A DNA stretch of 64,000 nt. Origin: Streptomyces antibioticus (lineage in GTDB: Bacteria; Actinomycetota; Actinomycetes; Streptomycetales; Streptomycetaceae). Below the pieces are notes generated by a model. The model was not told the DNA's origin, ran no database searches, and was given only the letters and a program-made list of their open reading frames with translations. Positions within the stretch are counted from its first letter, which is position 1; each line of letters begins with the position of its first letter. Location: contig NZ_KQ948426.1 of assembly GCF_001514065.1 (NCBI RefSeq), positions 372,001 to 436,000 on the forward strand, written 5' to 3'. The translations under genes were made by a program, and so were the position numbers. This document shows, piece after piece, positions 1 through 7,252 of the stretch.

Positions 1-626
1 TCGACGCGGAAGCCGTCGACGCCCCGGTCGGACCAGAAGCGCAGGGTGGTGCGGAAGTCGGCGCGGACCTCCTCGTTGTCCCAGTCGAAGTCGGGTTGCT
101 CGGGGGTGAACAGGTGCAGGTACCACTGTCCGTCCGGGACGCGTCTCCACGCGCTGCCGCCGAAGACCGACTGCCAGTCGGTGGGCGGGAGTTCGCCGTG
201 CGCGCCGCGGCCGTCGCGGAAGACGTACCGGGCGCGGGCGGCCGAGCCGGGTCCCGCGGCGAGGGCTTCCCGGAACCAGGCGTGCCGGTGGGAGCTGTGG
301 TTGGGGACGAGGTCGACGATGACCTTGAGGCCGAGGCGGTGGGCCTCGGCGGCCAGGGCGTCGAAGTCGTCCAGGGTGCCCAGGCGGGGGTCGACGTCGC
401 GGTAGTCGGCGACGTCGTAGCCGCCGTCGGCGAGCTCGGAGGGGTAGAAGGGGCTCAGCCACAGGGCGTCGACGCCGAGGGCGGCCAGGTGGGTGAGGCG
501 GGCGGTGATGCCCTTCAGGTCCCCGAGGCCGTCACCGTCGGCGTCGGCGAAGCTGCGGGGATAGATCTGGTAGATGACGGCCTGTCGCCACCAGTTCGGG
601 TCCTTGGACGAGAGGTCGGGGGTCAC
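1..626 (-). CDS. GH13 alpha-glucosidase / alpha-amylase family protein, 5' part only
   Basis: Cytoplasmic-type glycoside hydrolase family 13 enzyme, probably an oligo-1,6- or alpha-1,4-glucosidase acting on imported maltodextrins or isomaltose. The N terminus reads VTPDLSSKDPNWWRQAVIYQ, followed by IYPRSFADADGDGLGDLKGI, the canonical start of GH13 glucosidases. The conserved D-x-V-x-N-H motif is present as DLVPNHSSH. The frame leaves the window at GVDGFRV, just at the catalytic-nucleophile Asp, so about 209 of an expected 530-560 residues are seen. The start is a GTG with AGGAG five bases upstream. There is no signal peptide. Family assignment is firm; substrate is not determinable. Confidence 0.93.
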   Translation of the reverse strand, partial: MTPDLSSKDPNWWRQAVIYQIYPRSFADADGDGLGDLKGITARLTHLAALGVDALWLSPFYPSELADGGYDVADYRDVDPRLGTLDDFDALAAEAHRLGLKVIVDLVPNHSSHRHAWFREALAAGPGSAARARYVFRDGRGAHGELPPTDWQSVFGGSAWRRVPDGQWYLHLFTPEQPDFDWDNEEVRADFRTTLRFWSDRGVDGFRV

Positions 627-935
627 GCGGCGCTCCTGGCTGATCCGTGCGGACGGAAAAGACATACAAAGGGGAATCTGTCCCCAGCTGTGCACGGGCG
701 AACCCCGTGCATTTCGTGGAGCAGGGCGTTCCCTGTGTGGCGGAATTGTGATGACGGCGGAACAGACCTTGTATTCCCGCAGGTTGACAGGGTTCCGGCG
801 GGAGATCCACGATGTCCGCACGCTGTTGTGCGTGTGACTCGTGTGACCAATGAGTCCAACTGTTTCCGAGCGCCCTTTTGCGCTCCGCAGCGCTCCACAG
901 CGCCTTTCGGTTCACTCCACCCTGATGGGATACGC
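627..935. promoter_or_regulatory. Divergent intergenic region between GH13 gene and LAETG surface-protein gene
   Basis: No gene is seen here. On the plus strand a TTGACA hexamer at 784-789 has a weak CACGAT -10 candidate 18 bases downstream, which would give a long 5' UTR to the gene at 936. A short direct repeat GTGTGAC occurs at 832-838 and 841-847. No clear maltose-regulator operator was recognised for the leftward GH13 gene. Confidence 0.35.
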
Positions 936-1862
936 ATGTCCATAGCGAGATCTGTCACTGTGCGCCGCCTGCTGGGGACGGGCGCCGCGACGCTCGCCAT
1001 CTGCGCCTTCACCGCTTCCGTCGCCTCGGCCACCGACTGCCCCGGCGGAAAGGGCTGGGACGACGGCGGCAGCTACAAGCCCGGCACGGGCGCCGGCACC
1101 GAGACCGGTACCGAGCTGTGCGAGTTCTCCCTCGACGGCAAGAACTTCTTCCCCTCCGTCAAGGTCGACGACCAGAACCTGAAGCCGACCGACGACGGCA
1201 AGGTCCACGTCACGGTCCGCACCGCCGGCAACGCGTCCACCTGCACGGCCTCGCTCGCCTCCTACCGGGCGCACGGTCCGACCTTCGCCACCTCCGGTGA
1301 GCAGGTCTTCCACGACTTCGACACCGTGACCGTCAAGGCCGGCGGGACCGACACCCTCGACATCGCCATCCCGGACCAGGGCTGCTACGCGCAGATCGAC
1401 CTGTACCGGGGCAACACCAAGTTCGACGGCAAGCTCGACGCCAACGACGGCTTCCAGCACGGCGACCTGCCCAAGGGCCCGGACCACCCGGTCATCAAGG
1501 ACAAGCTGATCGCGGCCTGGAACGGCGGCACGAAGGACTGCACGGCCCAGCCGTCGCCGACCCCGACGCCCACCCCGTCGGCCTCGGAGTCCACCCCGGC
1601 CGAGGAGACCACCCCGCCGGCGTCCGAGTCCGAGACCCCGACCCCGTCCGCCTCGGAGTCCACCCCGGCCGAGGAGCCGACCCCGTCGGCCTCGGAGTCC
1701 ACGACCGCCCCGGCGGCCACCCCGAACGGCGGCGGCGACGACCTCGCCGAGACCGGCGCCAGCAGCAACACCCCGATCATCGCGGGCGGCGCGGCCGTGC
1801 TGCTGGCCGGCGGCGCGGGCATCGTCCTGGCGACGCGTCGGCGCAAGGCCACGCGCGCGTAA
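936..1862 (+). CDS. Secreted LAETG-motif surface protein (sortase E-type substrate)
   Basis: 308-aa exported protein predicted to be covalently attached to the cell wall. It has an N-terminal signal peptide (basic MSIARSVTVRR, then a hydrophobic stretch ending SVASA before TDCPGG). A roughly 160-residue extracellular domain of unknown fold follows, then a Pro/Thr/Ser/Glu-rich stalk with repeats of the type ASESTPAEE (about residues 200-262). The C terminus is a sorting signal: LAETG at about residue 270, a hydrophobic helix and RRRK. LAxTG is the signal used by class E sortases of Streptomyces. The ATG at 936 directly precedes the signal peptide. The ligand or function of the domain is unknown. 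Confidence 0.92.
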   Translation: MSIARSVTVRRLLGTGAATLAICAFTASVASATDCPGGKGWDDGGSYKPGTGAGTETGTELCEFSLDGKNFFPSVKVDDQNLKPTDDGKVHVTVRTAGNASTCTASLASYRAHGPTFATSGEQVFHDFDTVTVKAGGTDTLDIAIPDQGCYAQIDLYRGNTKFDGKLDANDGFQHGDLPKGPDHPVIKDKLIAAWNGGTKDCTAQPSPTPTPTPSASESTPAEETTPPASESETPTPSASESTPAEEPTPSASESTTAPAATPNGGGDDLAETGASSNTPIIAGGAAVLLAGGAGIVLATRRRKATRA

Positions 1863-1931
1863 GGCGTTCGACAGCGGTTTCCACACTCATCTGGACGCCG
1901 GGCAAGGGGACCTGCCCGGCGTCCAGTGCGT

Positions 1932-2891
1932 TCAGCCCTCGACGGCCCCCAGCCACAGCTTCACGTACCGCTCGACGTCGACGTCCAACGCCACGTCCAC
2001 CCTGCGCAGTTCGCGCTCGCCCTCGTGGATCTCGGCCTCGCCGGGCCGCGGGCGGCGGTCGACGATGGTCTGGCCGCGGGTCGGGCCCGGGGTGAGGGAG
2101 ACCTCGACGGGCAGGAGGCCGGTGGTGAGGCCGCCGGGGTCGGCGACCGCGCACACCGCGCCCGCGTCCCCGAGGCCGCCGGTGGGCGTGGGGTCGCCGG
2201 AGGTGGCCGGGTCGCGGTGGGCGAGCAGCTCGCCGGCCAGCCGCAGCCGGGGGTCGGAACTGCCGCGCAGCCGCTGCACGTCGGCGGCGGGCACGATGAC
2301 CCGCCGGAACACGTCGAGCCCGTACATGGTGATCGGCACGCCCGCGGTGAGCAGGATCGCGGCGGCCTCCGGGTCGTGCCACACGTTGAACTCGGCGACC
2401 GGTGTGGCGTTGCCGACCTCCACCGCGCCGCCCATGAACACGATCCGCTCGATGTTGCGGGTCACCTCGGGGTGGGTCCGCAGCAGCAGCGCGATGTTGG
2501 TCAGCGGGGCGGTGGGGATCAAGGTCACCGGGCGCGGCGAGGCGAGGATCTCGCGCCGCAGCAGGGCCACCGCGTCGAGGTCCACCGGGCGCCGGGTCGG
2601 CGCGGGCAGGCCGAGGTCGCCCATGCCGTCCTGCCCGTGCACGTGCGAGGCCGTGCGCACCGGCTCGATCAACGGCCGCTCGGCACCCCGCGCGACGGGG
2701 ATGTCCCCGGCACCGGCCGTCTCCAGCACGGTCAGCGTGTTGCGTACGACCCCGTCGACGTCGGTGTTCCCGGCCACGCAGGTGATCGCGCGGACGTCGA
2801 GACCGGGGTGCCGTACGGCGAACAGCAGGGCGAGCGCGTCGTCGACGCCGGTGTCGCAGTCGATGATCACGGGGATGGGCTGGGCGGTCAC
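1932..2891 (-). CDS. Inosine/uridine-preferring nucleoside hydrolase (IunH family)
   Basis: 319-aa cytoplasmic enzyme that hydrolyses the N-glycosidic bond of nucleosides for salvage. The N terminus PVIIDCDTGVDDALALL contains the family-defining DxDxxxDD calcium-binding motif, and VFMGGA and NVWHDPEAA match later conserved blocks. The start is a GTG at 2891 preceded by GGAAGGAG at good spacing; longer in-frame starts would run into the upstream gene and lack a ribosome-binding site. Only 28 bases separate it from the upstream ThrRS-like gene, so the two may be cotranscribed. Substrate preference (purine or pyrimidine) cannot be read from the sequence. Confidence 0.93.
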   Translation of the reverse strand: MTAQPIPVIIDCDTGVDDALALLFAVRHPGLDVRAITCVAGNTDVDGVVRNTLTVLETAGAGDIPVARGAERPLIEPVRTASHVHGQDGMGDLGLPAPTRRPVDLDAVALLRREILASPRPVTLIPTAPLTNIALLLRTHPEVTRNIERIVFMGGAVEVGNATPVAEFNVWHDPEAAAILLTAGVPITMYGLDVFRRVIVPAADVQRLRGSSDPRLRLAGELLAHRDPATSGDPTPTGGLGDAGAVCAVADPGGLTTGLLPVEVSLTPGPTRGQTIVDRRPRPGEAEIHEGERELRRVDVALDVDVERYVKLWLGAVEG

Positions 2892-2919
2892 GGGGACTCC
2901 TTCCGTCGTGCCACCGACC

Positions 2920-4134
2920 TTACGCAGCAGCCCATAGTTCGGCGTCACGATCCTCGACGACCGACCGGACGCGGTGCAGCAGTTCGTCCACCGGCACCGC
3001 CCCCGGCTTGCGCCCGTCCCGCAGCCGTACGGCGGCCAGCTCACCGTCTGCCTCCCGCGCCCCGACCACCGCGACGTACGGCACGAGCCGAGCCTCGCGC
3101 ACCCGGGCGCCGAGGGTGCCGTGCTCCGGCCCGGCGACCTCGGCCCGCAGCCCGAGGTCGAGAGCCCGCCGTACGACCTTCTCCGCCTGCCCGTACTGCT
3201 CCTCCGCCACCGGCAGCACGACCAGCTGCACCGGCGCGAGCCAGGCCGGGAACGCCCCGCCGTGCTCCTCGATGAGATGCGCGACGGCCCGCTCGACGCT
3301 GCCGATGATGCTGCGGTGCACCATGACCGGACGGTGTTTCGCCCCGTCGGGGCCGATGTAGTGCAGGTCGAAGCGTTCGGGCTGGTGGAAGTCGATCTGG
3401 ACGGTGGAGAGGGTGGACTCGCGGCCCGCGCGGTCGACGATCTGCACGTCGATCTTCGGCCCGTAGAAGGCGGCCTCGCCCTCGACGGCCTCGTACTCGA
3501 TGCCCTCCAGGACCTCTTCGAGCAGTGCGGTGGCCCGGCGCCACAGCTCCGGGTCGGCCACGTACTTGTTGCCCTCGCCCGGCAGCGACAGCCGGTATCC
3601 GGCGGCGCGGATGCCGAGGTCGGCGTAGGCGCGGCGGATGAGCGCGAGGGCGGCGCGGGCCTCCTCGACGGCCTGGTCCAGGGTGCAGAAGATATGGGCG
3701 TCGTTGAGCTGGATGGATCGGACGCGGGTCAGCCCGCCGAGCACACCGGAGAGCTCGGAGCGGTACATGCCGCCCAACTCGGCTATGCGGAGCGGGAGTT
3801 CGCGGTACGAATGGGACCGCGACCGGTAGATGAGGGCGTGGTGCGGACAGAGGCTGGGGCGCAGCAGGACCTCCTCGCCGCCCAGTTTCATGGGCGGGAA
3901 CATGTCCTCGCTGTAGTGGTCCCAGTGCCCCGAGATCTCGTACAGCTCCCGTTTCCCGAGCACCGGCGAGTACACGTGCCGGTACCCGGCGCCGCGCTCC
4001 GCCTCCCTGACGTACTCCTCCAGGGTGTGCCGTACGACGGCCCCGTCAGGCAGCCAGTACGGCAGCCCGGCGCCCATGAGGGGGTCGGTGTCGAAGAGGT
4101 CGAGCTCGCGGCCGAGTCGGCGGTGGTCGTTCAT
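2920..4134 (-). CDS. Short threonyl-tRNA synthetase-like protein lacking TGS and editing domains
   Basis: 404-aa class II aminoacyl-tRNA synthetase related to ThrRS but far shorter than the usual 640-690 residues. It begins directly at the catalytic core, so the N-terminal TGS and editing (N1/N2) domains are missing. The core is well conserved: RPSLCPHH (zinc Cys), YRSELSGVLGGLTRVRSIQ with DAHIFC (motif 2 region), VMVHRSIIGSVERAVAHLIE (motif 3), GGAFPAWLAPVQ, and a C-terminal anticodon-binding domain. The active site looks intact, so it may charge tRNA-Thr without proofreading. It is most likely an inducible second ThrRS: a Thr-rich leader peptide and strong hairpin lie in the 147-base region upstream. 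The ATG at 4134 has GAGAGGAAA upstream. Confidence 0.9.
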   Translation of the reverse strand: MNDHRRLGRELDLFDTDPLMGAGLPYWLPDGAVVRHTLEEYVREAERGAGYRHVYSPVLGKRELYEISGHWDHYSEDMFPPMKLGGEEVLLRPSLCPHHALIYRSRSHSYRELPLRIAELGGMYRSELSGVLGGLTRVRSIQLNDAHIFCTLDQAVEEARAALALIRRAYADLGIRAAGYRLSLPGEGNKYVADPELWRRATALLEEVLEGIEYEAVEGEAAFYGPKIDVQIVDRAGRESTLSTVQIDFHQPERFDLHYIGPDGAKHRPVMVHRSIIGSVERAVAHLIEEHGGAFPAWLAPVQLVVLPVAEEQYGQAEKVVRRALDLGLRAEVAGPEHGTLGARVREARLVPYVAVVGAREADGELAAVRLRDGRKPGAVPVDELLHRVRSVVEDRDAELWAAA

Positions 4135-4183
4135 GACGGTTTCCTCTCGAGGAGAGGGCGAGCGCACCACCGGGCAGCGGAAG

Positions 4184-4207
4184 ACCCCGGGGCACTCGCC
4201 CCGGGGT
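4184..4207 (-). terminator. Perfect 10-bp hairpin in the ThrRS-like leader (attenuator terminator candidate)
   Basis: In the leftward direction ACCCCGGGGC, loop GAGT, GCCCCGGGGT forms an uninterrupted GC-rich stem 17 bases after the leader-peptide stop and about 50 bases before the ThrRS-like start. There is no U-tract, which is common for Streptomyces terminators. The upstream segment at 4233-4239 (GTCCCGG on the minus strand, just after the Thr codons) could pair with CCGGGGC of the left arm, giving a possible antiterminator. The role as attenuator is inferred. Confidence 0.65.
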
Positions 4208-4224
4208 TCGCGTCAGCTCAGGTG

Positions 4225-4281
4225 TCAGCGCGCCGGGACGTGGTCCGGCGTCGTCGTGGGAGACGGGTTGGCGCGCTTCAT
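4225..4281 (-). CDS. Threonine leader peptide (18 aa) of the ThrRS-like gene
   Basis: A short reading frame, MKRANPSPTTTPDHVPAR then TGA, lies wholly within the leader of the ThrRS-like gene. It has three consecutive threonine codons (ACG ACG ACG) at residues 9-11. No Shine-Dalgarno is visible, but a -10-like element sits six bases upstream of the ATG, so it would be translated from a leaderless transcript. A run of codons for the cognate amino acid followed by a hairpin is the arrangement of ribosome-mediated attenuation, where uncharged tRNA-Thr would stall the ribosome and allow read-through. Amino-acid leader peptides of this type are known in actinobacteria; this instance is inferred. 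Confidence 0.75.
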   Translation of the reverse strand: MKRANPSPTTTPDHVPAR

Positions 4282-4287
4282 GGGGGG

Positions 4288-4296
4288 ACCGTAACA
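4288..4296 (-). promoter_or_regulatory. Extended -10 promoter element for the Thr leader (leaderless)
   Basis: On the minus strand TGTTACGGT matches an extended -10 (TGn followed by TAnnnT) and is followed by six C residues and then the leader ATG, placing the predicted transcription start at the A of the ATG. No good -35 hexamer is seen upstream. Confidence 0.5.
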
Positions 4297-4400
4297 GGGG
4301 GCTGGGGCCGGGGGCGACGGCTTTTTCGACGGTGGCGGTCGCGTAACCCATACAGCCCGGACCAGTGGTGGCCCCTCGGCCGCGGTGATCCCGTGGAGGC

Positions 4401-5177
4401 ATGACCCGTCGCGTCCTCCTCGCCGTCGCGCTCGTGCTGCCTCTCGCGACCACCGCCTGCTCCGCCATCCGGACGGAGAAGGCGGCCCCGGCCACCGCCA
4501 CCCCGTCCGCCGCCAAGACCTCGGCGCCCTCCGCCTCAGCCCGCCCCACCCCCGCGTCCGTCCCCGCCCTCACCCCCGCCCAGGCGCAGGCCGCGCTCAT
4601 CACCTACACCGACCTCGGTGAACCCTGGGCGCCCACCGAGGGAGCCGCCACCTGGCGGGACGGGCTGCTCAAGGCCACCGCCAACGCGCCCGACTGCCAG
4701 AAGCTGCTCGACGCCCTCTACTCCGAGCGGCTCTTCGGGGCGGGCGCCCATGTGCGGGCCGCGACCGGGCTCGACGACACCTGGAACGACTCCCAGCTGC
4801 ACCACCAGATCGTCGCCGTGCGGCCCGCCGACGTGGACCGGACGCTGGCCTGGCTGAAGACCCTGCCGAAGAAGTGCGGGACGTTCACCGCCGCGACCGC
4901 CGGCGGCGCCGTCCAGAACGCCGCCGTCAGCGATCCGCGGCTGCCGGGGATCGGGGACGCCCGGCAGGCGCTGCGGCTCACCCTCAGCGGGGAGAACGCG
5001 GACGGCGACGAGACCGTGCTCACCCTCGACGTGGCCGCCGTACGCGTCGGCGACGACGCGCTGATCCTCACCAACGGCGGCCTGGGCGACGTCTACCCCG
5101 AGGTCACCCAGGCGGTCGCCGAACTGGCCGCCCGGCGACTGGCCGACGTACGCAAGCAGGCTCGCGTCCAGGTCTGA
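4401..5177 (+). CDS. Secreted lipoprotein of unknown function
   Basis: 258-aa predicted lipoprotein. Residues 1-19 form a signal peptide (MTRRVLLAVALVLPLATTA) with the lipidated Cys at 20, followed by an Ala/Pro/Ser/Thr-rich linker to about residue 57. The mature domain starts near ALTPAQAQAALITYTDLGEP and has a pair of Cys residues (DCQKLL and KKCGTF) that could form a disulfide. It resembles the sensor-like 'hypothetical lipoprotein' class common in Streptomyces, but I recognise no specific family. GGAGG lies only one base from the ATG, an unusually short spacing, yet no better start exists in frame. It is divergent from the Thr leader. Confidence 0.8.
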   Translation: MTRRVLLAVALVLPLATTACSAIRTEKAAPATATPSAAKTSAPSASARPTPASVPALTPAQAQAALITYTDLGEPWAPTEGAATWRDGLLKATANAPDCQKLLDALYSERLFGAGAHVRAATGLDDTWNDSQLHHQIVAVRPADVDRTLAWLKTLPKKCGTFTAATAGGAVQNAAVSDPRLPGIGDARQALRLTLSGENADGDETVLTLDVAAVRVGDDALILTNGGLGDVYPEVTQAVAELAARRLADVRKQARVQV

Positions 5178-5581
5178 CCGTGGTGGGCCCGTTTCCAGGG
5201 GCACGGCAGGCACGAAAGGGCTTTCACGAAGGGGGCTTCACACGGCCGGGTCGGCTCGCTACCGTCGGTCGTGGTGCGAGTCAGGAAGCGGCCGCCCACG
5301 ACGTCCATCCCGTGCCGGAGCCGCTCCTGTCGCTGTCCTCGTGCCGTCTCACCCCCACGCCCCGGGCGATGCGGCCCGGCCCACACCTCTGAGAGACCTG
5401 TCCCCGACCCCGCGACGCCGACCGGGGCGTCTCCCGCCGCTCCGTGCGGGGCCGGGGATGTCGGGCGAGGACCGCGCAGGGCGCCGCGTGTCCTCGCAAG
5501 GGGCGGCCACCCCCAGCCACTTGGGCGGTGGCCGCCCCGCCAGAGCAGGGCGGGCGTGCCGGACCGGGACGCCGAGGGCGG
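5178..5581. other. Intergenic region without a convincing gene
   Basis: About 400 bases between two convergent genes. Open frames exist in all directions because of the GC content, but none has a ribosome-binding site or a recognisable protein. A promoter-like pair (TTCACG near 5222, TACCGT near 5261) is visible on the plus strand with nothing clear downstream. The right end holds the strong hairpin listed separately. Confidence 0.5.
5500..5538. terminator. Bidirectional hairpin terminator between convergent genes
   Basis: GGGGCGGCCACC at 5500-5511 pairs perfectly with GGTGGCCGCCCC at 5527-5538, and the loop contains a further CCCA/TGGG pairing. It lies 43 bases past the stop of the leftward HTH-TPR gene, so it most likely terminates that gene, and may also act on the rightward lipoprotein transcript. 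Confidence 0.7.
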
Positions 5582-6925
5582 TCACAGAGGGGGTTGTGCC
5601 GGGGCCGGGCCCAGGGTCGTGGTGCCGGGGGCCGTGCGGTGGCCCAGGCCCGTGCGGTAGGCGTCCAGGGCGGCTTCCACCCGGCCCTCCCTGCGCAGCA
5701 GGTCGCCCAGCAGACGGCACAGGTCGGCCAGGTCGCCCGCGGCGCCCGCGCGTTCCAGGAGGCTCAGGGCGCGGACGTAGTGTTCCTCGGCGGTCTCCGG
5801 GTCGCGGGCGTCCTCCGCGATGATGCCGAGCAGGCGGTGCGCGGCGGCGGAGTGGACGGCGCCGCGTTCGGAGGAGAGGTCGCCGAGGACGTCGTGGAGG
5901 AGGGCCGCCGCTTCGTCGGACTTGCCGCGGCGGTGCAGTACGTCGGCCAGCTCGACGGCGGCCTGGCTGAAGTAGAGGGCGGCGCGCTTGGCGGACAGCA
6001 TGGCCAGCGCCTGTCTCAACTCGCTCTCCGCCCGCTCCAGTTCGCCGTTCTGGGCGCACACGTACCCACGCATCCAGTGGCAGTTGGCCAGTTCCGTACG
6101 GAGTTGCAGCCCGCGATAGAGCTCGGCGGCCTTGGCGAGGGAGGCGTCGGCCTCGGCGACGCGGCCTTCGGCGATGAGCGTGCGGGCGACCGAGCGGTGC
6201 ATGCGGGCGACCAGGGCCGGGTCGCCGGCCTGCGGGGCGAGCGCGAGGGCGAGTTCGGCGGCCTGGGCGGCGCGGGCGTGGGCGCCCATGTCCATGTACG
6301 GGCCGATGATGCTGGCGTACAGCAACAGCAGGGCGTCCGGGTCGTGGAGGCCGCCGCGGTTGAGCTCGTCGAGTGTGGACTCCAGCAGGTAGACGGCGTA
6401 CCGGAGTTCACCGGCGAGGTAGTGCGCGAGGGCGCGGCCGCGCAGGGCGGGCACCCGGGCGGGCAGCGGCGCGTCGGCGAGGACCAGTTCGGCCCGCTCG
6501 AAGTACCGCCGCCCCTCGACGAGTTCACCGCTCTCGACGGCCGCCTCGCCGAGCCCGATCAGGGCGTCGTACTGCGCCTCGGCGAGGTGCAGTTCCGCTG
6601 CCTCCGCGAGCAGGGCGGCGAAACTGCGGGCGGCTTCCTCGGTGTCGCCGGTGGCGAGAATGCGCTGGGCCTCGATGAGCCGCAGCCGCAGATCGGTGAC
6701 GAGCCGGGCGGGGCGGCCGGTGGCCAGCTCGTCGAAGGCGACGCCGAGGCGGTCGGCGAGGTGGCGCAGCGCCTGGTCGGAGGGGCGGACCCGGCCGGAC
6801 TCCAGAGTGGAGACGTAGGCGGCGGTGTACGCGGGTTCGGCCAGCTGCCGCTGGGTCAGGCCGCGTTCGACCCGGAGTTGTTGCACCCTGCGCCCGATGA
6901 TCTCCGGGTCGTCACGGTCGGACAT
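5582..6925 (-). CDS. XRE-type HTH regulator with TPR repeats
   Basis: 447-aa cytoplasmic transcriptional regulator. Residues about 8-65 form a Cro/C1-type helix-turn-helix (IIGRRVQQLRVERGLTQRQL, then ESGRVRPSDQALRHLADRLG). Most of the rest, about residues 75-425, is helical tetratricopeptide repeats (e.g. AEADASLAKAAELYRG, AALDAYRTGLGHRT). HTH-plus-TPR is the architecture of the RRNPP peptide-sensing regulators, though many Streptomyces members have unknown ligands. A small secreted-peptide gene is divergently encoded at 7072, and an AT-rich palindrome lies between them at 6986-7003. Together these suggest a peptide-responsive, autoregulated switch; this is inference. Confidence 0.9.
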   Translation of the reverse strand: MSDRDDPEIIGRRVQQLRVERGLTQRQLAEPAYTAAYVSTLESGRVRPSDQALRHLADRLGVAFDELATGRPARLVTDLRLRLIEAQRILATGDTEEAARSFAALLAEAAELHLAEAQYDALIGLGEAAVESGELVEGRRYFERAELVLADAPLPARVPALRGRALAHYLAGELRYAVYLLESTLDELNRGGLHDPDALLLLYASIIGPYMDMGAHARAAQAAELALALAPQAGDPALVARMHRSVARTLIAEGRVAEADASLAKAAELYRGLQLRTELANCHWMRGYVCAQNGELERAESELRQALAMLSAKRAALYFSQAAVELADVLHRRGKSDEAAALLHDVLGDLSSERGAVHSAAAHRLLGIIAEDARDPETAEEHYVRALSLLERAGAAGDLADLCRLLGDLLRREGRVEAALDAYRTGLGHRTAPGTTTLGPAPAQPPL

Positions 6926-6985
6926 GGGCCAACTCCCCCTGTGCCTCTTGCCGTTAGGCTCCGCCGGGCTCTAGGTTAAACGGCG

Positions 6986-7003
6986 TATTAAGCCTGCTTA
7001 ATA
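6986..7003. promoter_or_regulatory. Perfect AT-rich palindrome, candidate operator for the HTH-TPR regulator
   Basis: TATTAAGC-CT-GCTTAATA is a perfect 8-bp inverted repeat with a 2-bp spacer, strikingly AT-rich for this genome. It lies between the divergent regulator and secreted-peptide genes, 61 bases upstream of the former and 69 of the latter, so one bound dimer could control both. Confidence 0.65.
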
Positions 7004-7071
7004 GGCAGTACGTAAATAGGCGGGGAAAAAGCTGTCACCGCATTCGTCACCGTCGTCACTGCGAGGTCGTC

Positions 7072-7245
7072 GTGCTCGAACGCACCAGCACCACCGAGCG
7101 TTACGCAAGGGGCGCCATAGCCGCCGTGGTCGCCGTGGCGGCCCTGGTCCTGGCGGCGAACGCAGGGCCGGCGCGGGCGGTGGACGACGGACCGCACCGG
7201 CAGGCCGAGCAGGTGCAACAGGTCGACCAAGGCCGACGCAGCTGA
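7072..7245 (+). CDS. Small secreted peptide precursor next to HTH-TPR regulator
   Basis: 57-aa frame starting at GTG 7072 with GAGG five bases upstream (7063-7066). It has a classic Sec signal peptide: VLERTSTTERYAR, a hydrophobic core AIAAVVAVAALVLAANAG, and ARA-VDDGPHR as signal-peptidase site. Cleavage would release a 21-residue, Gln- and Asp-rich mature peptide ending QGRRS, with no Cys. The gene is divergent from the HTH-TPR regulator with a palindrome between, and ends 7 bases before the stop of the convergent nSTAND gene. A role as signalling peptide is an inference from this pairing. Confidence 0.72.
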   Translation: MLERTSTTERYARGAIAAVVAVAALVLAANAGPARAVDDGPHRQAEQVQQVDQGRRS

Positions 7246-7252
7246 GCTCGCC

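Noticed and set aside
5178..5581. Possible small gene starting GTG near 5275
   Set aside because: Arg/Pro/Cys-rich translation without family resemblance or ribosome-binding site. The region is better explained as spacer plus terminator.
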